Position numbers and translations under genes: made by a program
Part shown: in pieces, positions 20,037 through 30,177 of the stretch
How positions within the stretch are numbered: position 1 is the stretch's first letter
How the letters are laid out: each line of letters opens with the position of its first letter
The notes under the pieces: model-generated
Told to the model about the DNA's origin: nothing
What the model saw: only the letters and a program-made list of their open reading frames with translations
Database searches by the model: none
Origin: an uncultured beta proteobacterium
Lineage (GTDB): Bacteria > Pseudomonadota > Gammaproteobacteria > Burkholderiales > SG8-41
Length of the DNA: 63,410 bases
Assembly (NCBI GenBank): GCA_903933915.1
Contig: CAIZLW010000102.1
Location: forward strand, 1-63,410
Direction: 5' to 3'

Positions 20037-20157
20037 ATCGTGAACCCTCTCGCAAGCTGCCGGTTGTGGCTGCGCCGAAACCAGCAGCCGGTTGTAATGA
20101 CAAAAGCCGTGGCGAGGGCTCGCGTCGTCATATCGTGAACCCTCTCGCAAGCTGCCG
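19944..20157. repeat. 95-bp tandem duplication at the ftsW-murG junction (two full copies plus 24 bases of a third)
   Basis: Copies begin at 19944, 20039 and 20134, exactly 95 bases apart; the first two differ at only three positions, and the third stops after 24 bases inside the ftsW 3' end. The shared core is CGTGAACCCTCTCGCAAGCT plus the following 75 bases. Each full copy contains an inverted pair GGCTGC / GCAGCC that could form a hairpin. The repeat includes the last codons of ftsW, its TGA, the overlapping ATG and the AGAGGG ribosome site, so the junction itself has been multiplied. The spacing and sequence do not resemble CRISPR. Confidence 0.95.
20033..20131 (-). CDS. Mini-frame 1 in the ftsW-murG repeat (32 codons), possibly translated
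   Basis: Starts at the ATG overlapping the ftsW stop (ATGA, 20128-20131) and ends at the TGA at 20033-20035. It encodes 32 residues ('[10 protein letters not shown]' ... 'RQLARGFTI'). The last nine residues repeat the C-terminus of FtsW because the repeat unit carries that segment. It is preceded by the AGAGGG ribosome site of the original junction. It looks like a by-product of duplication that keeps ribosomes moving towards murG; no function for the peptide is implied. Confidence 0.35.
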   Translation of the reverse strand: MTTRALATAFVITTGCWFRRSHNRQLARGFTI

Positions 20158-21294
20158 ATTTTCCCAGTCAATACGCATTAGTATCGCGAGCGCACAGCAG
20201 GTGGCGAGGATCGCACTGCCGCCGAACGACAGCAGCGGCAACGTCAGCCCCTTGGTCGGCAACACACCCATGTTGACGCCCATATTGATGATCGCCTGCA
20301 CGCCGATCCACAGGCCGATGCCCTGGGCAACCAGCGCCGCAAACGGCCGCTCGAGTTCAGTCGCGCGCCGGCCGATGGCAAATGCCCGCCACACCAGCCA
20401 CGAGAACAACAGCACGATGGTCAGCACGCCGACGAATCCGAGCTCCTCGGCAATCACTGCAAGCAGAAAATCGGTATGCGCCTCGGGCAGGTAGAACAGC
20501 TTTTCAACGCTCGCACCAAGACCGACGCCGAACCATTCGCCGCGGCCAAATGCGATCAGGGCATGGGACAGCTGGTAGCCCTTGCCGTAAGGATCTGCCC
20601 ACGGATCCATGAAACCGATCACGCGCTGCATGCGGTACGGGCTGGTCCAGATCAGCAGCAGGAAGCCGATCAGCAGCATCACGATCAATCCGGCGAACAG
20701 CCGCCAGTTCATGCCGCCGAGGAACATGATACCCATGGCAATCACGGTGATCACCGCGAAGGCGCCGAAGTCGGGTTCGCGCAGCAGCAGTCCGCCGGTG
20801 AGCAGCATCACACCGAACATCGGCATGAAGCCCTTGCGCAGGCTGTGCATGAACGCCGCCTTGCGCACCGTGTAGTCGGCCGCGTACAGCACCGCGGCAA
20901 TCTTCATCAGTTCCGAGGGCTGCAGATTGATCACAAACAGAGACAGCCAGCGCCGGCTGCCGTTGACCTCGCGGCCGATGCCCGGCACCAGCACCAGCGC
21001 CAGCAAACCCAGCCCGGCAAGAAACAGGAACGGCGCCGCCGGCTGCCACACCCGGATCGGGACCTGGAACACCATCGCCGCAGCGAACAAGCTGACCAGT
21101 ACGAATATCGCGTGGCGGATCAGGTAATACATCGTGTTGTTTCCGGTCGCCCGGCTGGCTTCGGCGCTGGCGATCGACGCCGAATACACCATCACCAGAC
21201 CCAGCGCGAGCAGCAGCACCGTTACCCAGATCACGCTGTGATCGTAATCCGCGCCGACGCCGCGCTGGTTCATCGTGGCGAAATACTGGCTCAC
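20128..21294 (-). CDS. ftsW: Peptidoglycan polymerase FtsW (SEDS family)
   Basis: Divisome SEDS glycosyltransferase polymerising lipid II, paired with FtsI. It has 388 residues and about ten transmembrane segments. Family landmarks include '[20 protein letters not shown]' near the N-terminus, '[20 protein letters not shown]', '[19 protein letters not shown]' and '[20 protein letters not shown]'. It overlaps murD by 4 bases. Its final residues ('[10 protein letters not shown]') are encoded by the first part of the 95-bp repeat, so the extreme C-terminus may have been altered by the duplication. Confidence 0.97.
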   Translation of the reverse strand: MSQYFATMNQRGVGADYDHSVIWVTVLLLALGLVMVYSASIASAEASRATGNNTMYYLIRHAIFVLVSLFAAAMVFQVPIRVWQPAAPFLFLAGLGLLALVLVPGIGREVNGSRRWLSLFVINLQPSELMKIAAVLYAADYTVRKAAFMHSLRKGFMPMFGVMLLTGGLLLREPDFGAFAVITVIAMGIMFLGGMNWRLFAGLIVMLLIGFLLLIWTSPYRMQRVIGFMDPWADPYGKGYQLSHALIAFGRGEWFGVGLGASVEKLFYLPEAHTDFLLAVIAEELGFVGVLTIVLLFSWLVWRAFAIGRRATELERPFAALVAQGIGLWIGVQAIINMGVNMGVLPTKGLTLPLLSFGGSAILATCCALAILMRIDWENRQLARGFTI

Positions 21295-22760
21295 GCGCGC
21301 CTCCGCTGGAGTTCAGCCACCGCTGCAGCAAACACTTCGGCGCGGTGCACGTAATTGCGGAACATGTCGTAACTGGCGCAGGCCGGTGACAGCAGCACGG
21401 CATCGCCGGACTGTGCAACATCAAATGCCATCGCAACCGCCTGCGTCATGTCCGCAGCGTTGAGCACCGGAACGGCATCGCTGATCGCCGCAGCAATCAG
21501 CGGCGCATCGCGGCCGATCAGCACCACGGCCCTGGCGCGTCTGCGCGCGGCTGCGGCAAGCGGCGCAAAGTCCTGACCCTTGCCGTCACCACCGGCAATC
21601 AGCACCACCGGCTCGCGCATTCCCGTCAGCGCAGCAACTGTGGCGCCGACATTGGTGCCTTTGGAATCATCATAAAAACATATATCGTTGATTTTATTGA
21701 TGTTTTTTACGCGGTGCGGCAGCCCCTGAAAATCCTGCCAAGCCCGCGCAATTACCGCATCGGATACCCCCAGCACACGGCACAGCGCCCCTGCGGCCAG
21801 CGCATTCGCGGCGTTGTGCAAACCGGCGATACGTAAAGCCGATACAGGCGCCACGATCTGCGAGCCGCGCTGAAGAGCCGCCGCAGCATCGTGACCGGAC
21901 AAACCCCAGTCTTCTTCGGCACGCGGTACATCAAGACCAAACGTGACCACAGAGCGACCCTGGCACTTCATGCCGGCGCTGCGCATGTCTTCGCGGTTGA
22001 GCACCTGCACGCCGTCCCCGGAAAAAATTCGCGCCTTGGCCGCGGCGTATGCCTGCAGGTCGTCGTAACGGTCGAGGTGGTCTTCGGAAATATTCAGCAC
22101 TGTCGCCGCGCGCGGCTGCAGCGAAATCGTACTCTCCAACTGAAAGCTCGACAGTTCGAGCACAAAGGCGCCGGGCATCGTCGCACCGTCCTCGATCGCG
22201 GCCAGCGCATCCAGCACTGGCAGGCCGATGTTGCCGGCGACCACCGGACGCAAGCCGCCCGCCGCGCAGATCTCCCCGGCCATCGCCGTCACTGTGCTTT
22301 TGCCGTTGGAACCGGTAATCGCGATCACCGGCGGCGCATCACCGCGCTGTGCCAGCGCCTGCGCAAACAGTTCAATGTCACCCACCACCGGTACGCCGTG
22401 TTTAGCCGCCTGCGCGATTGCTCCGGTGCGTCGATCAACGCCTGGACTCACTGCAATGATGTCGGCTGCGGCAACCGCTTGATCCGGCGCAACACCCAGC
22501 ATCAGCTGCACGTCGGGGAATTCGCGGCTCAGCGCGCCGGCCTGCGGCGGAGTCTGCCGGGTGTCAGTGGCGCACACGTTCGCGCCATGACGCTGCAGCC
22601 AGCGCACCAGCGACAGACCGGTGTCGCCGAGACCAACCACCACCACCCGCGCACCTTCGAGGGCGCGCATCAGCATGACCTCCAATGCGGCTGCACCGGC
22701 CACCGCAGCAGGCAGGGCTGCGGCAGATGGCATGGTCGATATTGCGCTTGCGTCATGCAT
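21291..22760 (-). CDS. murD: UDP-N-acetylmuramoylalanine--D-glutamate ligase MurD
   Basis: Second Mur ligase, adding D-Glu. It has 489 residues if started at 22760, about 50 more than E. coli MurD. The first 30 or so residues are Ala-rich and precede the family start '[20 protein letters not shown]', so a start at the ATG at 22676 ('MLMRALEG') is possible. The ATP loop '[17 protein letters not shown]', '[20 protein letters not shown]' and '[17 protein letters not shown]' are present. The ATG at 22760 is one base after the mraY stop, which favours the longer form. Confidence 0.95.
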   Translation of the reverse strand: MHDASAISTMPSAAALPAAVAGAAALEVMLMRALEGARVVVVGLGDTGLSLVRWLQRHGANVCATDTRQTPPQAGALSREFPDVQLMLGVAPDQAVAAADIIAVSPGVDRRTGAIAQAAKHGVPVVGDIELFAQALAQRGDAPPVIAITGSNGKSTVTAMAGEICAAGGLRPVVAGNIGLPVLDALAAIEDGATMPGAFVLELSSFQLESTISLQPRAATVLNISEDHLDRYDDLQAYAAAKARIFSGDGVQVLNREDMRSAGMKCQGRSVVTFGLDVPRAEEDWGLSGHDAAAALQRGSQIVAPVSALRIAGLHNAANALAAGALCRVLGVSDAVIARAWQDFQGLPHRVKNINKINDICFYDDSKGTNVGATVAALTGMREPVVLIAGGDGKGQDFAPLAAAARRRARAVVLIGRDAPLIAAAISDAVPVLNAADMTQAVAMAFDVAQSGDAVLLSPACASYDMFRNYVHRAEVFAAAVAELQRRRA

Positions 22761-22761
22761 C

Positions 22762-23847
22762 TCATCTCAGCTTCAATGTCGAAAGCCCGACGAGCACCAG
22801 CATCATCGTGATAATCCAGAAGCGAACGACGACCTGATTTTCTTTCCAGCCCTTGAGTTCGTAGTGGTGGTGCAGCGGCGCCATTCGGAATATCCGTTTT
22901 CCGGTCAGCTTGAACGACGCCACCTGCAGCATTACCGACAGGGTTTCGACGACAAATACGCCGCCCATGATGAACAGCACGATTTCCTGTCGCACGATTA
23001 CCGCGATGGTGCCCAGCGCAGCGCCCAGCGCCAGCGCACCGACATCGCCCATGAATACTTCGGCGGGATAGGCGTTGAACCAGAGAAACGCGAGTCCGGC
23101 ACCGGCGATCGCACCGCAGATCACCGTCAGCTCGCCGGCGCCGGGGATGTACGGGAACGCCAGATATTTGGCGAACACCGCATTGCCGGCAACGTAGGCA
23201 AACACGCCGAGCGCGCTGCCGACCATCACCGTCGGCATGATCGCCAGTCCGTCAAGACCGTCAGTGAGATTCACTGCGTTGCTGGTGCCGACGATGACGA
23301 AATAGGTCATCACGATGAAACCGATCCCACCCAGCGGATAAGCTACCTGCTTGACGAACGGCACGATGAACGCCGTCTGCGCCGGCAGGTTGGTCGAATA
23401 AGCGATGAAAAAGGCTGCGCCCAGACCGAGCACCGACTGCCAAAAGAATTTGGTCTTTGCCGAAAGCCCTTTCGGATTGCGATGCACCACCTTGCGGTAA
23501 TCATCGACCCAGCCGATAGCGCCAAAACCGACTGTGACGACGAGCACCACCCAGACAAAGCGGTTCTGCAGGTCGGCCCACAGCAGCGTGGTAACAATGA
23601 TCGACACCAGAATCAGCGCACCGCCCATGGTCGGCGTTCCGGCTTTGACCAGATGGGTCTGCGGGCCGTCATCGCGCACCGCTTGGCCGATCTTGTAGGC
23701 GGTCAGCTTGCGGATCAGCGTCGGCCCGATCATGAACGAGATCAACAGTGAAGTCAGGCAGGCCAGCACCGCGCGCAGCGTCAGGTAACTAAAGACGTTG
23801 AAGGCACGGACATACTGTTCCATCCATTGCGCCAGATCGAGCAGCAT
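22762..23847 (-). CDS. mraY: Phospho-N-acetylmuramoyl-pentapeptide transferase MraY
   Basis: Integral membrane enzyme making lipid I from undecaprenyl phosphate and UDP-MurNAc-pentapeptide. It has 361 residues and about ten transmembrane helices. The catalytic Asp motifs 'GWVDDYRKV' and '[13 protein letters not shown]' are present, as is the His-rich C-terminal loop '[15 protein letters not shown]'. It begins 3 bases after murF and ends 1 base before murD. Confidence 0.98.
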   Translation of the reverse strand: MLLDLAQWMEQYVRAFNVFSYLTLRAVLACLTSLLISFMIGPTLIRKLTAYKIGQAVRDDGPQTHLVKAGTPTMGGALILVSIIVTTLLWADLQNRFVWVVLVVTVGFGAIGWVDDYRKVVHRNPKGLSAKTKFFWQSVLGLGAAFFIAYSTNLPAQTAFIVPFVKQVAYPLGGIGFIVMTYFVIVGTSNAVNLTDGLDGLAIMPTVMVGSALGVFAYVAGNAVFAKYLAFPYIPGAGELTVICGAIAGAGLAFLWFNAYPAEVFMGDVGALALGAALGTIAVIVRQEIVLFIMGGVFVVETLSVMLQVASFKLTGKRIFRMAPLHHHYELKGWKENQVVVRFWIITMMLVLVGLSTLKLR

Positions 23848-23850
23848 CGC

Positions 23851-25212
23851 CTAGGCTCCCGCCGTTGAGTCTTCGAAACTGCGCACCACGCGTTCCATCT
23901 GCATGAAACGCGACCCTTTCACCAGCACCGTGGCCTGCGGCCCGAGCGCGGCGCCGACATCGACCAGCAGCGTCTCGATGGCTGCGTAATGCCGCGCGCC
24001 TTCGCCGAACGCACGTACGGCATGTGCAGCCAATTCACCCAGCCCATACAGCGCATCAATACCGCGTTCATGCGCATACATGCCGATCTCGGTGTGAAAA
24101 TCCCTGCCCTGATCGCCGACTTCGCCCATATCGCCAAGCACCAGCAGCTTGCGTCCCGGCGTACGTGCGAGCACGTCGATGGCGGCGCGCACCGAATCGG
24201 GATTGGCGTTATAGGTATCGTCGATCAGCAGCGCGCCCTGCCGACTGCGCTTGATCTGCAACCGGCCCTTTACCGCGGCGAATCCGGACAGCGCGCGGAC
24301 GCAGGATTCCAGCGTGGCGCCGGCGGCCGTGGCCGCTGCAATGGCGGCCAGTGCATTGCGCGCGTTGTGTTCACCTGCAACCGGCAAATTTAACGTTGCA
24401 ACCGCTTCCGGCGTACGGACTGCGAGTAGCGCGGAAGCCGCTTGCAACTCGCAGGTCGCACTGACTGTTGCTTTCGGGTCAAAACCGAAATCACGCACCT
24501 CGCGGTGACCGGCGGCCGCGCGCCAGACCGCAGCATGCGCATCATCGGCATTGATGACTGCGATGCCGTCAGCAGGCAGCGCCTTGATCAGGCTGGCATG
24601 TTCGTCGGCAACATCAGTGACCGATCGCATGAATTCCTGGTGCTCGCGCTGCGCGTTGTTGATGACAGCGATGGTCGGCCCGGCGATCTGCGCCAGTTCC
24701 GCCGTTTCACCCGGATGATTCATGCCAACCTCGACCACACCCACGCGATGCGCAGCACGCAACGTCAGCAGCGTCAGCGGCAGGCCGATGTGGTTGTTGA
24801 GATTGCCCTGCGTCGCCAGCACATGCGCGTCACCGAAATGCGCACGCAGACAGGCCGCAATCATTTCCTTGACCGTGGTCTTGCCGTTGGAACCAGCCAC
24901 TGCGACCAGCGGTATGTCGAACTGCCGGCGCCAGTGCGCAGCGAGCGCGCCCAGTGCGACGGTGGTGTCTTCGACTGCGGCAACGGGCAGCGGCACAGCC
25001 TGCGCATGGCCGCAGTCAATCAGCGCCGCGACGGCGCCGGCAGCCGCAGCCTTGGCGACAAAATCATGGCCGTCGTAGCGTTCGCCGCGCAATGCAACAA
25101 ACAAATCGCCGGATTTCAGCGTGCGGCTGTCCGTGCAGACATCCGAAAACCGCACATCACTGCCGCGCAATTCGCCGCCGAGTACGGTCGCGGCCTGACC
25201 CAGAGTCATCAC
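23851..25212 (-). CDS. murF: UDP-MurNAc-tripeptide--D-Ala-D-Ala ligase MurF
   Basis: Adds D-Ala-D-Ala to the UDP-MurNAc-tripeptide. It has 453 residues. The substrate domain 'VCTDSRTLKSGDLFVALRGE', ATP loop 'GSNGKTTVKEMIAACL', 'MNHPGETAELAQIAGPTIA' and the C-terminal 'DDTYNANPDSVRAAI' are typical. It overlaps murE by 4 bases. The first two codons are both ATG. Confidence 0.98.
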   Translation of the reverse strand: MMTLGQAATVLGGELRGSDVRFSDVCTDSRTLKSGDLFVALRGERYDGHDFVAKAAAAGAVAALIDCGHAQAVPLPVAAVEDTTVALGALAAHWRRQFDIPLVAVAGSNGKTTVKEMIAACLRAHFGDAHVLATQGNLNNHIGLPLTLLTLRAAHRVGVVEVGMNHPGETAELAQIAGPTIAVINNAQREHQEFMRSVTDVADEHASLIKALPADGIAVINADDAHAAVWRAAAGHREVRDFGFDPKATVSATCELQAASALLAVRTPEAVATLNLPVAGEHNARNALAAIAAATAAGATLESCVRALSGFAAVKGRLQIKRSRQGALLIDDTYNANPDSVRAAIDVLARTPGRKLLVLGDMGEVGDQGRDFHTEIGMYAHERGIDALYGLGELAAHAVRAFGEGARHYAAIETLLVDVGAALGPQATVLVKGSRFMQMERVVRSFEDSTAGA

Positions 25213-26678
25213 CGCACCCCCCCCGCCAGCACGGCACGCACCACCGCAGCGTCACTGTAACGCCGACGCACGCCGCAGATTTCCTGATATTGCTCATGCC
25301 CTTTGCCGGCCACCAGCACGATGTCGCCGCGCCGCGCTTCGGTCAGCGCGCGACGTATCGCCTGCCGCCGGTCGATGATCTGTTCATGTTTGCCGCGAAC
25401 GCCCCCGGCGATCTGCATGATGATCGCCGCCGGATCTTCGCTGCGCGGATTGTCGCTGGTGATGATCAGGTGATCGGCATGGCGCGAGGCGACCTCGCCC
25501 ATCAACGGCCGCTTGCCGCGGTCGCGGTCGCCGCCGCAGCCAAACACGCAGAACAGACGGGCCTTGCCGCCCGCCACCGCACGCAGGCTGTCGAGCACTT
25601 TTTCCAGTGCGTCGGGGGTATGTGCGTAATCGACAATGACCAGCGGCGCGCGGCCGCCGCCGTAACGTTCGGTGCGTCCCGGCACCGGCGCGACCTTTTG
25701 CAGCGCTGCAACGGATTGCTCAAGTCCGATATCGCTGACCAGCAACGCCGCCAGCGAACCCAGCAGGTTGGTCGCATTGAAGCGGCCGATCAACGGGCTT
25801 TCCAGCGTCGCCCGTCCCCACGGTGAGACGATATCAAATGAAATGCCGTCCAACCCCAGGCGCAGGTTGCTGCCCTCGACACAAGGACCGCGCAGCCGCG
25901 CACTGCGACGGACGAAGCCGTAGCCGAGCAGCGCGCTGCGACGGTGTTTCCAGCATTGCGCCAGTTCGCGGCCAAACGCGTCGTCGATGTTGACGACAGC
26001 GTGACTCAACGTCGGCCAGCGGAACAACCGCGCTTTTGCCGCCGTATAGCGTCGCATCGTACCGTGATAGTCGAGATGATCGCGCGTCAGATTGGTCAGC
26101 ATCGCCACGTCAAACTCGACACCGGACAGGCGACCCTGCGCGAGACCGTGCGAAGACGCCTCCATGCACACCGCTTGCGCGCCGGCACGCACGAACGAAC
26201 GCATGCGCGCATGCAGCGACACCGCATCGGGCGTGGTGTTGGCCTGCGCATCAAGACGGCCGGGAAAGCCGCTGCCCAGCGTGCCGATCACCGCGCACTT
26301 GCGCCGGGTGCGGGTCAGCGCCTGCGCAATCCACTGGCTGCACGAAGTCTTGCCGTTAGTGCCGGTGATGCCGATGGTCCACAACCGCGCACTGGGTTTG
26401 CCGTAGATCTCGCTGGCGATGACGCCGGCATGACTGCGCAATTGCGCGATGCCGAGGTTCGGAACTTTCACGCGGCGGCTCCACGCATAACCATCCGCGT
26501 CCCACAGCACCGAGCTCGCGCCGTTCCGCACCGCCTGCGCAATGTAATCCCGCCCGTCGCGGGATTCGCCGGGATATGCAACGAATGTATCGCCCGGCCG
26601 CACCGCACGGCTATCCACCGTCATCCGGCGTACGCCGAGTGCGCGCACAGCCTGAATGTCGGGTCCGCGGGTCGTCAT
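25209..26678 (-). CDS. murE: UDP-MurNAc-L-Ala-D-Glu--meso-diaminopimelate ligase MurE
   Basis: Third Mur ligase. It has 489 residues. The ATP loop is 'GITGTNGKTSCSQWIAQAL'. The motif 'ITSDNPRSEDP' contains the DNPR sequence that selects meso-diaminopimelate over lysine, so the wall is of the DAP type. 'DYAHTPDALEKVL' is also present. It overlaps ftsI and murF by 4 bases each. Confidence 0.98.
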   Translation of the reverse strand: MTTRGPDIQAVRALGVRRMTVDSRAVRPGDTFVAYPGESRDGRDYIAQAVRNGASSVLWDADGYAWSRRVKVPNLGIAQLRSHAGVIASEIYGKPSARLWTIGITGTNGKTSCSQWIAQALTRTRRKCAVIGTLGSGFPGRLDAQANTTPDAVSLHARMRSFVRAGAQAVCMEASSHGLAQGRLSGVEFDVAMLTNLTRDHLDYHGTMRRYTAAKARLFRWPTLSHAVVNIDDAFGRELAQCWKHRRSALLGYGFVRRSARLRGPCVEGSNLRLGLDGISFDIVSPWGRATLESPLIGRFNATNLLGSLAALLVSDIGLEQSVAALQKVAPVPGRTERYGGGRAPLVIVDYAHTPDALEKVLDSLRAVAGGKARLFCVFGCGGDRDRGKRPLMGEVASRHADHLIITSDNPRSEDPAAIIMQIAGGVRGKHEQIIDRRQAIRRALTEARRGDIVLVAGKGHEQYQEICGVRRRYSDAAVVRAVLAGGVR

Positions 26679-28408
26679 ACGTCCTCCCGCACAACTGGCG
26701 CTTGTTCCGGCGCCAGCACGGTGGTTTTGCCCGGCGCATCCGGCGGCACTGCCAGCAAGCGCAAGGTTCCCGCCGCCACCAGACTGAACACCGGCGCCGC
26801 CACTACGCCGCCGTAATGCTGGCCCGCCGACGGCTCGTCGATCATCACTGCGATGATCACGCGCGGTTTGGAAGCGGGCGCCATGCCGACAAACGAGGAT
26901 ACGTAACGGTTAGCGGCGTAACCCTTGCCCTCGAGTTTGTGCGCAGTGCCGGTCTTGCCGGCCACCGTGAATCCTGCAACCTGTGCGCCCGGGGCCGTGC
27001 CGCCGGGCTGCGCAGCCATCTCCAGCATGCGCCGAATCGCCTGGGCTGTTTTTGCCGAAACCACCTGGGTGCCTTCGGGTGGTCCGTCGCGTTTCAACAG
27101 CGTCACCGGATACAGCACGCCGTCCGATGCGAATATCGTATAGGCCCGCGCCAACTGCATCAGCGACACCGAAATGCCATAGCCGTACGACATCGTCGCC
27201 TGTTCGATCGGCTTCCAGGTGCCGTGCGCGCGCAAGCGGCCCGAGACTTCGCCAGGAAACCCCGAGCGCGGCGGTGCACCGAAACCGGCGCGACTGAACA
27301 TGCTCCACAGCATTTCCGACGGCATCGTCAGCCCCATCTTCGCGGTGCCGACGTTGGAGGATTTCTGGATCACCTGCGCGACCGTCAATGCGCCCTGCGG
27401 ATGCGCATCATGAATGGTGTGGTTGCCGATGGTCATGCTGCCCGGCGCGGTCTGGATCACCGTACCCGCCTCGAACAGCCCCCCCTCCAGTGCCGCTGCC
27501 GCCGTGAACGGCTTCAGCGTCGACCCCGGCTCGAACAGGTCGGTGACCACGCGGTTACGGGTGCGCTGCGCATCCACCTTGCCGCGGCTGTTCGGGTTAT
27601 AGGTCGGCAGGTTGGCCATCGCCAGCACCTCGCCGCTCCGCGCATCAAGCACGACGATGCCGCCGGCTTTCGCGCGATGCGCGGCCACCGCTTCTTTTAA
27701 TTCACGGAACGCCAGATACTGGATGCGTGCATCGATCGACAGCTTGAGGCGTTCGCCGTTCTGCGGCACGCGGATGCTTTCAACGTCCTCGACAATGCGC
27801 CCCAGCCGGTCGCGGATCACGCGCCGGCTGCCCGGTTTGCCGGCCAGCCGGTCTTCGAATGCAAGCTCCAGCGCCTCCTGGCCTTTTTCATCGACACCGG
27901 TGAATCCGATGATGTGCGCCATCACGTCGCCCGCCGGGTAGTAGCGACGGTGCTCGCGTTGCAGGAACACGCCCGGGATGCCGAGCTGTACCACGCGCTC
28001 CGCCTGTTCGGGCGGCAACTGACGTTTAAGGTAGACGAATTCACGCTTGGTGTCGGCCAGCTTGCCGCGCAGATCTTCCTCCGTAACGCCGAGCAACTGC
28101 GACAGACGACGCAGGTCGGCGGGCTCAGCCTCGAGATCGGCGGGACTGGCGGCGACGGATTCAACCGGCGTGGAAATCGCCAGCGGTTCATTATTGCGAT
28201 CGACGATCATGCCGCGGCTGGCACCGATCTCGATCACGCGGGAATAGCGCGACTCGCCTTTGCGTTGCAGGAAATCGTTGTTCAATGCCTGCAGCCACAG
28301 CGCACGTCCGGTGAGACCGATGAACCATGCGCCGATGACGATCAGCAGAAAATTGGCGCGCCAGGTTGGCAGGCTGGGAGCCGGGTCGCGCTTCATTGCA
28401 GGCTTCAC
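26675..28408 (-). CDS. ftsI: Septal transpeptidase FtsI (PBP3)
   Basis: Class B penicillin-binding protein cross-linking septal peptidoglycan. It has 577 residues: a short cytoplasmic tail, one transmembrane helix ('FLLIVIGAWFIGLTGRAL'), a dimerisation domain, and a transpeptidase domain. The active-site triad motifs are present: 'FEPGSTLKPF' (SxxK), 'KSSNVG' (SxN) and 'VAGKTGTA' (KTG). It starts inside the end of ftsL (ATGA) and overlaps murE. Confidence 0.98.
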   Translation of the reverse strand: MKPAMKRDPAPSLPTWRANFLLIVIGAWFIGLTGRALWLQALNNDFLQRKGESRYSRVIEIGASRGMIVDRNNEPLAISTPVESVAASPADLEAEPADLRRLSQLLGVTEEDLRGKLADTKREFVYLKRQLPPEQAERVVQLGIPGVFLQREHRRYYPAGDVMAHIIGFTGVDEKGQEALELAFEDRLAGKPGSRRVIRDRLGRIVEDVESIRVPQNGERLKLSIDARIQYLAFRELKEAVAAHRAKAGGIVVLDARSGEVLAMANLPTYNPNSRGKVDAQRTRNRVVTDLFEPGSTLKPFTAAAALEGGLFEAGTVIQTAPGSMTIGNHTIHDAHPQGALTVAQVIQKSSNVGTAKMGLTMPSEMLWSMFSRAGFGAPPRSGFPGEVSGRLRAHGTWKPIEQATMSYGYGISVSLMQLARAYTIFASDGVLYPVTLLKRDGPPEGTQVVSAKTAQAIRRMLEMAAQPGGTAPGAQVAGFTVAGKTGTAHKLEGKGYAANRYVSSFVGMAPASKPRVIIAVMIDEPSAGQHYGGVVAAPVFSLVAAGTLRLLAVPPDAPGKTTVLAPEQAPVVREDV

Positions 28409-28689
28409 TGCCGCACCGCCGCGCGCGGCGGCTGCACCACTTCAACCCGTCCAGCCACCGGCAGCCGCATGTTCAATTCGCGCGTCGCGATGCGTTCGAC
28501 GCGCGCATGCGTCGACCACGTGCCCTGCTCAAGCTGCAACTGGCCCCATTCAACATCCAGCTGCTTGGCAATCGCCTGTTCCTTCTGCAGCTCGACATAA
28601 AGCTTGCGCGCCTTGTGCTGCGAAGCGACCACCGCCATGGCGCAGAGCACCAGCGCGGCGAGCAACAGAAAAGTGATGCGTGCGGTCAT
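28405..28689 (-). CDS. ftsL: Cell division protein FtsL
   Basis: Small bitopic divisome protein (94 residues) that pairs with FtsB and FtsQ. It has one transmembrane helix ('[19 protein letters not shown]'), then a heptad-rich periplasmic coiled coil ('[20 protein letters not shown]'). Its position between rsmH and ftsI, with 4-base overlaps on both sides, makes the call secure despite low sequence conservation. Confidence 0.95.
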   Translation of the reverse strand: MTARITFLLLAALVLCAMAVVASQHKARKLYVELQKEQAIAKQLDVEWGQLQLEQGTWSTHARVERIATRELNMRLPVAGRVEVVQPPRAAVRQ

Positions 28690-29624
28690 GCCGCGAGCGC
28701 CTCCGTACGTTCGGCCACACGCATCACGGCGCTGCGCGCGCGCGGATTCGCCGCCGTTTCACGATCGCTGGCGCGCACCGCTCGTCCGATCAGGCGCATC
28801 TGCGGCTGCGGCAGGTCGCGGGCGCGCACCGGCAGGCGTGCCGGCAGCGCATCAGCCTGCGACTGCGTGCGCATGAAGCGTTTGACGATGCGGTCTTCAA
28901 GCGAATGAAAACTGATCACCACCAACCGTCCGCCCGCCCCGAGCAGGGCTACGCACTGTGGCAGCACTACCGCAAGCTCCTCAAGCTCCTGATTGACGTG
29001 AATCCGTAGAGCTTGAAACGTGCGCGTCGCCGGATTCTGGCGTGGCTCGCGCGTGGGAACGGCATCTGCCACGAGCGCGGCAAGTTTTCGTGTGGTGTCA
29101 ACAGCTCCCCGCGCCCGAGCCGCAACAATCGCTGCTGCAATCTGTTTAGCAAACCGTTCTTCGCCATGATTCCTGATGACCTCCCTGATCTCTGATTCTT
29201 CCGCCGTTGCCAGCCAATCAGCCGCGCTGAGGCCGTGGTCCGGATCCATGCGCATGTCGAGCGGTGCATCACTGCGGAAACTGAAACCGCGGCGCCCGTC
29301 GTCGAGCTGCGGCGACGAAACACCAAGGTCGAGCAGCATCCCGTCCACACCCGCCACACCCAGTTCCTGCAACACATCGCGCACACGGCTGAACGGGCTG
29401 CGCATGGCCATGAATCGCGGATCACGCAGCGCCTTGGCCGCCTCAATCGCCTCAGGATCGCGATCAAGCGCGATCAGCCGCCCGCCCGTACCCAGCTTTT
29501 CCAGTATCAAACGGCTGTGACCGCCACGGCCGTACGTGCAATCGACATAAGTGCCGTTGGACCGGATGTTCAATGCCTCTATGGCTTCCTGCGCGAGCAC
29601 CGCGACATGCGCGCTGCTGGTCAC
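28686..29624 (-). CDS. rsmH: 16S rRNA (cytosine1402-N4)-methyltransferase RsmH
   Basis: SAM-dependent methyltransferase modifying C1402 of 16S rRNA. It has 312 residues. '[20 protein letters not shown]' is the SAM-binding motif; '[20 protein letters not shown]' and '[17 protein letters not shown]' are family blocks. RsmI, which modifies the same nucleotide's 2'-OH, is also in this window (32.6 kb). It overlaps mraZ and ftsL by 4 bases each. Confidence 0.98.
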   Translation of the reverse strand: MTSSAHVAVLAQEAIEALNIRSNGTYVDCTYGRGGHSRLILEKLGTGGRLIALDRDPEAIEAAKALRDPRFMAMRSPFSRVRDVLQELGVAGVDGMLLDLGVSSPQLDDGRRGFSFRSDAPLDMRMDPDHGLSAADWLATAEESEIREVIRNHGEERFAKQIAAAIVAARARGAVDTTRKLAALVADAVPTREPRQNPATRTFQALRIHVNQELEELAVVLPQCVALLGAGGRLVVISFHSLEDRIVKRFMRTQSQADALPARLPVRARDLPQPQMRLIGRAVRASDRETAANPRARSAVMRVAERTEALAA

Positions 29625-30067
29625 AAGGAGAAATCCTCCAGCTCCGTTGGCAGGCCACCGGCGCCGAAACCGCCGGCGTTGTCGATGAGTTGCGTCCAGC
29701 GCTCGTCATTCCACAGTTCGAATTTTTTGCCTTGCCCGACCAGCACCACGTTTTTCTCGAGCTGCGCGTAGCGGCGCAGTTCCGGCGTGATCAGCATGCG
29801 GCCCGCGCCGTCCATATCGACGTCGACGGCAAATCCGATCAGGCGACGCTGCAGTTCGCGCACGCGTGGATCGAGATTCGACAGGCCTTCGAGTTTTTGC
29901 TGGATCAGCTCCCAGTCGGGGAGCGGATAGATCAGCAGGCAGCGGTCGGCGTCCGCGGTGATGACGAGATGGCCCGCGCAACGTTCGAGCAGCGAATCGC
30001 GATGGCGTGCCGGTACGGCAAGCCTGCTTTTACTGTCGAGATTGAGTTGTGCGACCCCGCGGAACAC
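29621..30067 (-). CDS. mraZ: Transcriptional regulator MraZ
   Basis: AbrB-fold dodecameric repressor of its own dcw operon. The start is set at GTG 30067, giving 148 residues beginning '[20 protein letters not shown]', which matches the family N-terminus; AAGGGGG lies upstream. A longer frame (to 30130) would run through the promoter boxes and is rejected. The two SpoVT/AbrB repeats are visible, the second as '[20 protein letters not shown]'. MraZ-type boxes lie 58 bases upstream, pointing to autoregulation. Confidence 0.95.
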   Translation of the reverse strand: MFRGVAQLNLDSKSRLAVPARHRDSLLERCAGHLVITADADRCLLIYPLPDWELIQQKLEGLSNLDPRVRELQRRLIGFAVDVDMDGAGRMLITPELRRYAQLEKNVVLVGQGKKFELWNDERWTQLIDNAGGFGAGGLPTELEDFSL

Positions 30068-30124
30068 TTGCGCCCCCTTGCCAGGCGGAAAATCAGCACT
30101 GCCGGACCCTTCCGGCGACTTTTT

Positions 30125-30150
30125 TCCCACTTTTTACCACTTCGCCCCAC
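30125..30150 (-). promoter_or_regulatory. Three MraZ-type boxes upstream of mraZ
   Basis: On the minus strand GTGGGG, GTGGTA and GTGGGA follow one another with an exact 10-base period (plus-strand positions 30145-30150, 30135-30140, 30125-30130). MraZ is known in E. coli to bind GTGGG(A/G) repeats separated by about 5 bases. The middle box is imperfect. The first box begins inside the -10 element, so binding would block RNA polymerase. Confidence 0.85.
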
Positions 30151-30177
30151 TATAAATAAGCAGGGCAGCAAGGTCAA
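30149..30177 (-). promoter_or_regulatory. Sigma70 promoter of mraZ and the dcw cluster
   Basis: On the minus strand: -35 TTGACC (30172-30177), 17-base spacer, -10 TATAGT (30149-30154). This is close to consensus with ideal spacing. It precedes the MraZ boxes and the mraZ GTG start at 30067, leaving a leader of about 75 bases. The 18-gene run below it could be driven from here. Confidence 0.85.

Noticed and set aside
19944-20103. Upstream extension of MurG by 54 residues
   Set aside because: The added residues come only from the 95-bp repeats and do not resemble MurG; the start at 19941 matches the family.
19944-20157. CRISPR-like array
   Set aside because: The repeat is 95 bases, directly abutting, with no spacers; it is a tandem duplication.
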